A DNA stretch of 12,764 nucleotides. Origin: an uncultured Acidimicrobiales bacterium. Its GTDB lineage: Bacteria; Actinomycetota; Acidimicrobiia; Acidimicrobiales; UBA10347. This document shows positions 5,993-12,179 of this stretch, in pieces (positions within the stretch are counted from its first letter, which is position 1; each line of letters opens with the position of its first letter). The stretch is taken from NCBI GenBank assembly GCA_937942965.1, contig CALDGN010000262.1, forward strand, positions 1-12,764, written 5' to 3'. The position numbers and the translations under genes were made by a program. The notes beneath the pieces are model-generated. The model searched no databases, was not told where the DNA came from, and saw only the letters and a program-made list of their open reading frames with translations.

Positions 5993-7435
5993 TCAGGTGC
6001 CGCACGCGGCGCGAACGGGACCGTACGGGTTTGTGTAGTTGCCGTAGCCGTTGCGATGGATCTCGAGGTGCAGGTGTGGGATCGGGGCGTTGCCCGTCAT
6101 GCCGACGTAGCCGATGACCGTTCCGGCCGTGACGTGGCCTGCGCCGACGTTCTCGTAGCCGTTGAGATGGGTGTAGAAGTAGTAGTCGCCGTTGTCGCCC
6201 TTAAGGTGGGCGGACAAGCCACCGACGCTGCTGTTGCGGTGGTCGACGGTGCCGCTCGCCGCCGCGAGCACGGGTGTACCGGTGCTCGCGATGAGATCGT
6301 TCGCTCGGTGTACACCGCCAACAGCACGAGGCGCGTTGAAGTCGTCGGTGTGCGTAAACGGGCCAGCGAGCGGGCAGACGATGCCACCCGACGAGACCGG
6401 CGGCTGCGGGTTCGGCACTGGCGTTGCGGTCGCTGCGGGAAGCGGCGTGGCCGTCGGCAGTGGTGTCGCGGTCGGGAACGGCTGGCTCGGCGTCGGATTC
6501 GGAATCGGCGTCGCCGTTGGTTCCGCGGTGTTGTCCGTGCCTTCTTGATCTTGGCTGCCATCGAGCGGGACCGATGGCGTTGGGTTCGGAACCGTTGGCT
6601 CAGGCGATGGCGTTGGCAGTGGCGTGGCCGTCGGAATCGGCGTCGCCGTCGGAATGGTCGTCGGGGCTGGGGTCGGCACGAGGCGGGCCAGCTCGGCCGC
6701 TCGCGCGGCTGCTTCTTCGGCTCGACGGCGTTCCTCCGCGAGCCGCTGACGTTCGGCTTCGGCCAGACGCTCTTGTTCGAGCTCCTCGAGTTGGGCCAGC
6801 GACGCTTCGAGTGCGACGAGCTCGCCCTCAAGAGCGCCGCGAATCAGTACGAGTTCCTCGAGCTCGGCGTTGATGCCGGCCTGGGTGTCGGCGACCTCGT
6901 CGAGCGAGGCTTCTTGCTGCGAGCGTTGCCCGAGGAGGACTTCGCGTGCGCGCTCATATTCGTCGTCAATGATCGCCAAACGGTCGAGCGTGCCCTGGTC
7001 AGAGCCGACAATCAGCTCCGCCAACGCTTCGGCGGCTTCTCGGTCGGCGAGCGCATCGATGTCGTCCCACATCGGCGCCTGTCCGCTGGTCACGTACTGA
7101 TTGAGCGCGATGTCACGGACCTGACCGAGGAGCTCGCTGCGCTCGGCGTTCAACTCGACCTGCTCAGCCTCTGCCTGGGCAACCTGACTGTCCAAGAGCT
7201 GCAGGCCTGATTCGACCTGCCAGTACTGCGCTGCGAGTTCGTTGCCGCGGCGCTGGGCATCTTCGAGGCGGTCGAGCAGGTTTTCGAGACGCTCGGTTGC
7301 TTCGGCGACTTCGGCGCGAGCGGCGTCGAGATCGGCTTGGGCCGGCGCAGCAGGCGCGAACAGGGCCACTCCGAGGATTCCGGCGATCCCCACCAGGCAC
7401 AAGGCCAACACCAGGCGCAGGCGCATCAGGCCCAT
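5993..7435 (-). CDS. Secreted coiled-coil M23 peptidase (EnvC/CwlO-like cell-wall hydrolase)
   Basis: A 480-residue exported protein. Residues 1-34 form a signal peptide (MRLRLVLALCLVGIAGILG, cut after APAQA). About 35-250 is a long Glu/Leu/Ala/Gln coiled coil with the QYVTSGQ..LADREAAEALAEL break seen in EnvC/PcsB/CwlO-type domains. About 253-351 is a linker of TPTATP/PLPT repeats. About 352-480 is an M23 (LytM) domain. The zinc and catalytic residues are all present: His376-x3-Asp380 (HRAND), His423 (YTHLN) and His454-x-His456 (PHLHLEIH). It should therefore be an active endopeptidase that cuts peptide cross-links in peptidoglycan, with the coiled coil acting as a regulator or docking arm, as known for EnvC-like proteins. 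The start was set at ATG 7435 because a TACGAT box ends 6 nt upstream; an in-frame GTG lies directly before it (7438). It is divergent from the CNNM pair, and the Nudix gene follows 13 nt after its stop. Confidence 0.92.
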   Translation of the reverse strand: MGLMRLRLVLALCLVGIAGILGVALFAPAAPAQADLDAARAEVAEATERLENLLDRLEDAQRRGNELAAQYWQVESGLQLLDSQVAQAEAEQVELNAERSELLGQVRDIALNQYVTSGQAPMWDDIDALADREAAEALAELIVGSDQGTLDRLAIIDDEYERAREVLLGQRSQQEASLDEVADTQAGINAELEELVLIRGALEGELVALEASLAQLEELEQERLAEAERQRLAEERRRAEEAAARAAELARLVPTPAPTTIPTATPIPTATPLPTPSPEPTVPNPTPSVPLDGSQDQEGTDNTAEPTATPIPNPTPSQPFPTATPLPTATPLPAATATPVPNPQPPVSSGGIVCPLAGPFTHTDDFNAPRAVGGVHRANDLIASTGTPVLAAASGTVDHRNSSVGGLSAHLKGDNGDYYFYTHLNGYENVGAGHVTAGTVIGYVGMTGNAPIPHLHLEIHRNGYGNYTNPYGPVRAACGT

Positions 7436-7441
7436 CACAAG

Positions 7442-7447
7442 ATCGTA
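7442..7447 (-). promoter_or_regulatory. Putative -10 element for the M23 peptidase gene (leaderless)
   Basis: The minus strand reads TACGAT, a close match to TANNNT/TATAAT. It is exactly 6 nt before ATG 7435, so the predicted transcription start is the A of that ATG. There is no Shine-Dalgarno site, so a leaderless mRNA is likely. The GTG at 7438 would then be upstream of the transcript. No clear -35 box is seen. Confidence 0.5.
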
Positions 7448-7523
7448 CCCCCGCAGCCTTCACCGTCCCGGTCGCGCTCAACCTCGCTGCTCGAGGGCAG
7501 GCCCTCTTCCGCAAGGGCACACC

Positions 7524-7529
7524 TAGACT
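7524..7529 (+). promoter_or_regulatory. Putative -10 element for the CNNM pair (leaderless)
   Basis: TAGACT (TANNNT) lies 8 nt before the GTG at 7538, the same spacing as for fabI. Transcription would start about 2 nt ahead of the start codon. No Shine-Dalgarno site precedes the GTG, and no -35 box is evident. This supports GTG 7538 as the start. Confidence 0.45.
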
Positions 7530-7537
7530 CGTCAGCG

Positions 7538-8869
7538 GTGTCTACTGCGCTGTCCCTTCTCGCCGTTATCGCCCTCATCGGCGCCAACGCCTTCTTTGTT
7601 GCCGACGAATTCGCCCTCGTCGCCGTCGACCGTTCCCAGGTAAACGTTCGAGCTGCCAACGGCGAGCGTCCGTGGCCAACGGTCCAGAAGCTCCTCCGAG
7701 AGCTGTCCTTCCACCTGTCCGCCGCCCAAGTCGGGATCACCATCTCGTCGCTCATTGTCGGCTTCATCGCCGCGCCCGTCGGGCGAGCGATTCTCGCGCC
7801 GCTCATCGAACAACTCTTCGGCGAGGACGCCTCGGGATGGCTCACCATTCCGCTTGCGTTCATCATCGCCAACGTGCTCCAGGTCGTCATGGGCGAAGTC
7901 GTGCCCAAGACCATCGGCATCGCCGAGCCGATCCGTGTGCTGCGGGTCTTGGCCCGAGGCATCGCCATCTGGGGCTTCATCGTCCGCCCCGTCGTGTCGG
8001 TCGTCAACGACATGGCCGACTGGATCGTCGCCAAGATGGGCCTCGAACCCGGCGACGAACTGAGCGGCGTCACCTCGATGACCGAGCTCGAATACGTGAT
8101 CCGAGCGTCAGGCGAAGAAGGCACCCTCGACCCCGAAGACGTGACTCGCCTCACCCGCACGATTCGCTTCGCCGAGAAGACCGCTGGCGACATCCTCGTG
8201 CCACGCGTCGCACTCGACGTGATCGAACGCGACGAGTCACTGCGGGACCTGTGCGCCAAGTCGACCGAGACGGGACACAGCCGCTTCCCCGTCATCGGCT
8301 CCGACACCGACGACGTGCTTGGCCTGGTTCACGTGAAGTCGGCGCTGGGTGTGCTGCCCGATCAGCGGGCGAACATCAGCGTCAAAGATCACATGACCGA
8401 GGCGTTCGTCGTCCCGGAGACTCGCGAGCTCGACACGCTGCTCGACGAGATGTACCGAGACGGTCACCACCTGGCGTTCGTTCTCGATGAGCACGGTGGC
8501 GTATCGGGCATCGTGACGATCGAAGACATCGTCGAAGAGATCGTCGGCGAAATCGACGACGAACATGATCGCCAAAGCGTCGACGATGTCCAGGTCCTCG
8601 GCGACGAGAACTATGTCGTCAACGCGGCGATCCACCCCGACGAACTCGAAGAAGCGACGGGGATCGAGTTGCCCGAAGGCGACTACGAAACGGTCGCCGG
8701 CTTCGCTCTCGACCAACTGCAGCGCATACCCGAGAAGGGCGCGAGCTTCGATTGGGACCGCTGGCATGTCGAGGTCGCCGAGATGGACCGCTGGCGCATC
8801 GCCAAGCTCCGGATGACGGCGAGCGCTCCCCCACCCTCGGATGATCTCGAGAACGGAGGTGACGCATGA
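7538..8869 (+). CDS. CNNM/CorC-like hemolysin-family membrane protein (DUF21-CBS-CBS-CorC_HlyC)
   Basis: A 443-residue member of the CNNM family, which is linked to Mg2+/Co2+ homeostasis in other bacteria. The DUF21 membrane domain covers about 1-180. It has hydrophobic spans starting with LSLLAVIALIGANAFFVADE, then LSAAQVGITISSLIVGF, and LQVVMGEVVPKTIGIAEP. A CBS pair follows: TAGDILVPR..SRFPVIG..VLGLVHVKSAL, and KDHMTEAFVVPET..LAFVLDEHGGVSGIVTIEDIVEEIVGEI. The last about 90 residues are the CorC_HlyC domain (YVVNAAIHPDELEEATG..GDYETVAGF..WHVEVAEMD..RIAKLRM). GTG 7538 was chosen because the membrane domain begins right there and a -10 box precedes it; the frame is open further left only through antisense and intergenic DNA. 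The next gene is a paralogue overlapping by ATGA. Length and order match the adjacent M. tuberculosis genes Rv1842c/Rv1841c as I remember them. Whether it transports or only senses Mg2+ is open. Confidence 0.92.
   Translation: MSTALSLLAVIALIGANAFFVADEFALVAVDRSQVNVRAANGERPWPTVQKLLRELSFHLSAAQVGITISSLIVGFIAAPVGRAILAPLIEQLFGEDASGWLTIPLAFIIANVLQVVMGEVVPKTIGIAEPIRVLRVLARGIAIWGFIVRPVVSVVNDMADWIVAKMGLEPGDELSGVTSMTELEYVIRASGEEGTLDPEDVTRLTRTIRFAEKTAGDILVPRVALDVIERDESLRDLCAKSTETGHSRFPVIGSDTDDVLGLVHVKSALGVLPDQRANISVKDHMTEAFVVPETRELDTLLDEMYRDGHHLAFVLDEHGGVSGIVTIEDIVEEIVGEIDDEHDRQSVDDVQVLGDENYVVNAAIHPDELEEATGIELPEGDYETVAGFALDQLQRIPEKGASFDWDRWHVEVAEMDRWRIAKLRMTASAPPPSDDLENGGDA
8855..8859 (+). promoter_or_regulatory. 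Strong Shine-Dalgarno site for the second CNNM gene
   Basis: GGAGG lies 6 nt before ATG 8866, inside the end of the first CNNM gene. It fixes the start of the second gene and contrasts with the leaderless-looking first genes of transcripts in this window: here an internal cistron uses a classical ribosome binding site. Confidence 0.75.
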
Positions 8870-9900
8870 GCACCACCGTCGCCATCTTGTTGGCCATCCT
8901 CTTATTGATTGCGAACGGCTTCTTTGTCGCCGTCGAATTCGGATTGATCGCCACACAGCGAGCCCAGCTCGAAGAAAAGGCCAAAGAAGGTAATCGCCGG
9001 GCAAAGACTGCATTGGCCGCGGTTACCGATCTCAACACCCAGATCGCTGGCGCACAGCTTGGCATCACGATGGCGTCGATCGCGCTCGGTCTGATCGCCG
9101 AACCGTCGGTCGCGCACGTGCTCGAAGACACCGTGCTGTCTGGGCTGGCCGAGGGACCACGCCACACGATCGGGCTGATCATCGCCTTGTCGCTCGTGAC
9201 GTTCCTCCACATCCTCATCGGCGAGATGGTCCCCAAGAACATCGCGCTGGCTGACGCTCCGGCGACGGCGATGTGGCTCTCGCCGATCCACACACTGTTC
9301 GTTCGCATTGCCAAGCCCGCCGTCTGGGCGCTCAACGGCATGGCCAACTTCGTGCTGCGGCTCATGGGCATCACCGCCGTCGATGAGCGGGCGTCGGCAA
9401 AGACGCCCGAAGAGCTCGCAATGCTGCTCGAGGAAGCGCACGTCGGCGACGTGCTCGACGACCATGACTTCGGGCTTCTGTCCGGCACGCTGCAACTCGG
9501 CGGCGCATCGATTCGAGAGGCCGTTGTGCCGTGGGAACAGGTCGACCGGGCGCCGGTCGATGCTTCGATCGCGGAGATCGAGGCCCGCATGGCCGAGAGC
9601 GGACACAGCCGTTTGGTGCTCGTCGGCGAGGACGATGAGCCCATGGGCTGGTGCCACGCGAAGGATCTGCTGGCGGTCGATGCCGACAACTGGAATGAGC
9701 CGCTGTCGCAGCATCGTCGGCGCCGCCTGATCCTCGTGGATCACGAGAGTGCGGCCGAAGATGCTCTGGAGCAGATGCAGAAGGAGCGGGCGCACTTCGT
9801 GCTCGCGACGGCGAACAACGAGCGTGTCGGGATCCTCACGATCGAGGACGTACTCGAAGTGCTCGTGTCCGGCCTCGGATCCACCAACGCCAACCCATAG
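8866..9900 (+). CDS. CNNM/CBS membrane protein, paralogue without CorC_HlyC domain
   Basis: A 344-residue paralogue of the preceding protein. The DUF21 domain spans about 1-175. It begins VAILLAILLLIANGFFVAVEFGLI, then IAGAQLGITMASIALGLIAEP and LHILIGEMVPKNIALADAP, each aligning with a segment of the neighbour. The CBS pair follows at about 215-335: REAVVPWEQVDRAPVD..SGHSRLVLVGEDDEPMGWCHAKDLL, and RRRLILVDHESAAEDALEQM..FVLATANNERVGILTIEDVLEVLV. The protein ends right after the second CBS motif, so the C-terminal CorC_HlyC domain of the partner is absent. It overlaps the upstream gene by ATGA, so translation is coupled and the two products probably form a heteromeric complex (inference; CNNM proteins are known to dimerise through DUF21 and CBS domains). 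The proposed role is divalent-cation, mainly Mg2+, homeostasis, by family only. Confidence 0.92.
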   Translation: MSTTVAILLAILLLIANGFFVAVEFGLIATQRAQLEEKAKEGNRRAKTALAAVTDLNTQIAGAQLGITMASIALGLIAEPSVAHVLEDTVLSGLAEGPRHTIGLIIALSLVTFLHILIGEMVPKNIALADAPATAMWLSPIHTLFVRIAKPAVWALNGMANFVLRLMGITAVDERASAKTPEELAMLLEEAHVGDVLDDHDFGLLSGTLQLGGASIREAVVPWEQVDRAPVDASIAEIEARMAESGHSRLVLVGEDDEPMGWCHAKDLLAVDADNWNEPLSQHRRRRLILVDHESAAEDALEQMQKERAHFVLATANNERVGILTIEDVLEVLVSGLGSTNANP

Positions 9901-9907
9901 CTAGCAG

Positions 9908-9923
9908 CGCCCACCTTCGGGCG
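9908..9923 (+). terminator. Possible hairpin terminator after the CNNM pair
   Basis: CGCCC (9908-9912) and GGGCG (9919-9923) form a 5-bp GC stem with a 6-nt loop, starting 7 nt after the TAG stop. An alternative outer pairing, CAGCGC (9905-9910) with GCGCTG (9928-9933), overlaps it. There is no U-tract, which is common for actinobacterial hairpin terminators but leaves the call weak. Confidence 0.35.
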
Positions 9924-9941
9924 AACCGCGCTGGGCCGCCT

Positions 9942-9991
9942 GGGGTCGCACCTAAAACCGGTTCACGGGGTCGCACCTGAAACCGGTTCAC
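9942..9991. repeat. Two-copy 25-bp tandem repeat with AACCGGTT core
   Basis: Two head-to-tail copies sit at 9942-9966 and 9967-9991. Each begins GGGGTCGCACCT, continues AAAACC or GAAACC, and ends GGTTCAC. They differ at a single base (A at position 13 of copy one, G in copy two). Each copy contains the perfect palindrome AACCGGTT. No other copy occurs in the window. They lie between the CNNM pair and the HNH gene, about 110 bp upstream of the HNH start. They could be a pair of operator half-sites, or the edge or scar of a mobile element. The sequence does not decide between these. Confidence 0.9.
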
Positions 9992-10042
9992 CTCTGCTGC
10001 GGACGGTGGCGCGCCGACTGCGAAGCGTGACGTTGCAAGAAA

Positions 10043-10048
10043 TATTTT
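10043..10048 (+). promoter_or_regulatory. Possible -10 element for the HNH gene
   Basis: TATTTT (TANNNT) lies in a locally A/T-rich patch (10038-10053) that stands out in GC-rich DNA. Transcription would start at about 10055, giving a leader of about 48 nt that begins just before the inverted repeat at 10057-10094. No clear -35 box is seen; TTGCAA at 10033 is too close. Confidence 0.3.
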
Positions 10049-10056
10049 GAAAAGGG

Positions 10057-10094
10057 CTCTGAGGGGCCGAGATTGTCACACCCCTCTGTCAGAG
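10057..10094 (+). promoter_or_regulatory. Imperfect hairpin in the HNH gene leader
   Basis: CTCTG (10057-10061) plus AGGGG (10062-10066) can pair with CCCCT (10081-10085) plus CAGAG (10090-10094). This gives a 10-bp stem with a 14-nt loop and a 4-nt bulge (CTGT) on the 3' side. It ends 8 nt before ATG 10103 and would hide the region where a ribosome binding site would be. It may be a translational control element, a DNA-binding inverted repeat, or chance. Confidence 0.35.
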
Positions 10095-10102
10095 TTGATT
10101 GC

Positions 10103-11437
10103 ATGCCAACAACGACGACAAACGGAGCAAAGGCGGACGAGCTCGACGCCCGCTTTCGTGCTGTCGTCGCTGAGCTCGATGGCGTTGGTCTAGGTGAGCT
10201 GCAGTCGACGTGTCGCCGCTGGCGATCTGTGTTGGACGCTGTCGAGGCGAAACGCTTGGCGGCCGAAATGGCGCCCGACGAAGACGAACGACCAACACGC
10301 CGCCGAGCTGCCGCCGGCGGAGCCCGGTCCCGAGCCGCTGCACGTCGGGCGGCCCGGCGGGCTGCTGCGGTGAAAAAGAACCCGAAGTTGGCTGACGATA
10401 TGGATTCGGGCCGCTTGTCCTCCGAACAGGCCGACACGATTGCTGATGCCGCGTCGAAGTCCGACGGCGCAGCGGCCTGTGATCAGGGTTTGATCGATGC
10501 AGTTGCTGAGGCTGGGGTTGATGCGGGGCGCCAGATCGCATCGGACTGGTTGCAGCAGCGAGCCGACAAAGACAAAACCAAGAACAAGCACGATCGGCAG
10601 CATCGCCTGCGGCGCATGAGTGCCTACACCGACCCGCACCGCGGCACCGACGTCCTCAAGCTCGAAGGCACCACCTCCGCAATCGAAGAACTCCGAGCCC
10701 GAATCGAACTCCGAGAACGGCAGCTGTGGGAAGCCGACGGCGGGCGAGACCTGGCCGGCGGAAAGCACCGACGGACACGTGAGCAGCGACTGTTCGACGC
10801 TGCACAAGACATCCTCCTCGGCACAAGCACCTCAAGCGCTGGTGGCAAGCCGGCCGTCGTACTCAACATCGATGCCAGCAACCCCGAAGCCGCAGCCGAA
10901 ATGGTTGGCGTCGGGCCGATCCCCGACACGGTCGCCGCCGAGATCCTCAGCCGCGCCAACATCTTCATCAACATCCACGACATCGACCGCAAAAGTCTGT
11001 GGTTCGGCCGGCTCAAACGCAGAGCCACGCTCACCCAATTCATCGCCCTCGCCGCCAGAGACAAAGGCTGCGTCCTCTGCGGCGCCCACTGGCTGCGCTG
11101 CGAAGTTCATCACCTCACACCCTGGAACTCACCCGCAAAAGGCCAAACCAACATCGACGACCTCGCACTCACCTGCTCAACGTGTCACCACGACACCCAC
11201 GCCGCCGAACTCACAATCATCCGAGGCCCAAACGGCACCTGGATCACTCGGCCAGCACTCCCCCACGAAATCGCACCCAAACGCCCACACAAGCCAGAAC
11301 GCAGGCACCGAGACAAGCGACCACTCACCATCGTCGATACCGGATCAGCGGGCAGCAGAACCTCGAAGCAAACCGAGAGCCGGACACCAGTCAAGAGACC
11401 GGCCAGGCCCGAGCCTTCCGACGATGAAGCTGCGTGA
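10103..11437 (+). CDS. HNH endonuclease-signature protein, 13E12/DUF222-like
   Basis: A 444-residue protein of the 13E12 repeat type found in many copies in actinobacterial genomes. The N-terminal half is helical and charged, with an Arg/Ala-rich patch (RRAAAGGARSRAAARRAARR) at about 61-80 and a SGRLSSEQADTIADAAS segment typical of these proteins. The HNH domain is near 320-370. It has Cys323-x2-Cys326 (CVLC), CEVHHLTPW with His336/His337, Asn350 in TNIDDLAL, and Cys358-x2-Cys361-His-His (CSTCHHDTH). That keeps both the zinc-binding CxxC pairs and the His-Asn-His nuclease residues, so the nuclease could be active. The last about 70 residues are basic and low-complexity. ATG 10103 was chosen over TTG 10073 because the TTG would use the hairpin arm as codons. 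Codon use leans to A- and C-ending codons more than in the neighbours, hinting at separate ancestry. The role of these proteins is not established; known relatives include multicopy elements used as phage attachment sites in mycobacteria. Confidence 0.85.
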   Translation: MPTTTTNGAKADELDARFRAVVAELDGVGLGELQSTCRRWRSVLDAVEAKRLAAEMAPDEDERPTRRRAAAGGARSRAAARRAARRAAAVKKNPKLADDMDSGRLSSEQADTIADAASKSDGAAACDQGLIDAVAEAGVDAGRQIASDWLQQRADKDKTKNKHDRQHRLRRMSAYTDPHRGTDVLKLEGTTSAIEELRARIELRERQLWEADGGRDLAGGKHRRTREQRLFDAAQDILLGTSTSSAGGKPAVVLNIDASNPEAAAEMVGVGPIPDTVAAEILSRANIFINIHDIDRKSLWFGRLKRRATLTQFIALAARDKGCVLCGAHWLRCEVHHLTPWNSPAKGQTNIDDLALTCSTCHHDTHAAELTIIRGPNGTWITRPALPHEIAPKRPHKPERRHRDKRPLTIVDTGSAGSRTSKQTESRTPVKRPARPEPSDDEAA

Positions 11438-11459
11438 CCTCGAACGCAACGTGAACCGA

Positions 11460-11487
11460 TCTCGAAGGCGCAACCAGCCTTGCGAGA
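11460..11487. terminator. Hairpin between convergent genes, possible bidirectional terminator
   Basis: TCTCG (11460-11464) and AAGGC (11465-11469) pair with GCCTT (11477-11481) and CGAGA (11483-11487). The result is a 10-bp stem with a 7-nt loop and one bulged G (11482). It starts 22 nt after the HNH gene stop and sits 34 nt from the stop of the opposing thiamine diphosphokinase gene. It is almost symmetric, so it could end transcription from both sides. There is no U-tract on either strand. Confidence 0.5.
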
Positions 11488-11521
11488 GCAACGCGCCCGC
11501 AGAAGCGCACGAGGTCGCTGG

Positions 11522-12178
11522 TCAGGCCGAGCGGTCGACGATGACGAGCAAGATCCCGGTGGTGACTGAGATGTGTTGGGTGGGGGCCTTGGCGACATTG
11601 CTCATGCCTTGCGAGGTACCGGCATCGAGCGTTGCGTCGGTCAGGTCCCATTGCATGCCGCGTTCGTCGACGCCCGTCGCAGAGCCAAGCCAAGGCAGGA
11701 CGCTGATCGTCGTACCGGCAGGTTCGGCGAGGTCCACGTGATCATGCACGATGTGGACGGTTCTGTGGCCGTCGTCGGCGACAACGAACAATCCGGCGTC
11801 AAACCAGCGTCGCTGGGCGATGAGGGCGAGGTTGGCGAGCTCGTGATCGATTCGCCCGCCATGTGCCCCAACCAACGTGACCTTTGCCGGTGCGGCTTCG
11901 GCCGCTCGCCGCAGGGCGAGTTCGAGATCGGTTTCGTCCTTGGCGGCCGGATGGCGTTCGATGTGTGTGCCATCGGCCTCGGCGGTTGCGACCAGAGTCG
12001 GATCCGCAGAATCGAGGTCGCCGACAAGAACATCGGTCGGCAGGCCAAGCGTGACCGCATGGGCAAGCCCGCCGTCGGCAGCGATGACCAGATCGACATC
12101 GGCCAGGACAGCCCGGAGACGGTCGTGCCCGCTCTCGTCGATCACGCCTGCGGCGAAGACCGCAATGTGCTTGGTCAC
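11522..12178 (-). CDS. thiN: Thiamine diphosphokinase
   Basis: A 218-residue enzyme that converts thiamine and ATP to thiamine diphosphate and AMP in the cytoplasm, the salvage route to the cofactor. The N-terminal catalytic domain shows AADGG at 33-37, LPTDVLVGDLDS at 46-57 and KDETDLELAL at 80-89, followed by GAHGGRIDHELANL. These are the metal, ATP and thiamine site motifs of the family. The C-terminal beta-rich thiamine-binding domain shows the expected G-T-S-Q-G-M-S-N segment in place of the usual SxGxSN. The start is a GTG one nt after the stop of the upstream winged-helix gene, so the two are translationally coupled. The 3' end faces the HNH gene across the hairpin at 11460. The length is normal for the family and all key motifs are intact. 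Confidence 0.92.
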   Translation of the reverse strand: MTKHIAVFAAGVIDESGHDRLRAVLADVDLVIAADGGLAHAVTLGLPTDVLVGDLDSADPTLVATAEADGTHIERHPAAKDETDLELALRRAAEAAPAKVTLVGAHGGRIDHELANLALIAQRRWFDAGLFVVADDGHRTVHIVHDHVDLAEPAGTTISVLPWLGSATGVDERGMQWDLTDATLDAGTSQGMSNVAKAPTQHISVTTGILLVIVDRSA

Positions 12179-12179
12179 G

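Noticed and set aside
6400..6670. Short GC-rich repeats on the plus strand that might be a satellite or regulatory array
   Set aside because: They are the codons of the TPTATP/PLPT linker in the M23 peptidase and are irregular in length, so coding explains them.
5843..7210. A 455-codon open frame on the plus strand opposite the M23 peptidase gene
   Set aside because: It is an Arg/Gly/Val-rich shadow of a repetitive GC-rich gene, with no domain and no promoter. The minus-strand frame has a signal peptide, coiled coil and complete M23 active site.
8902..9795. A 297-codon minus-strand frame inside the second CNNM gene
   Set aside because: It is antisense to a clear DUF21-CBS protein, is His/Arg/Asp-rich, and has no recognisable motif.
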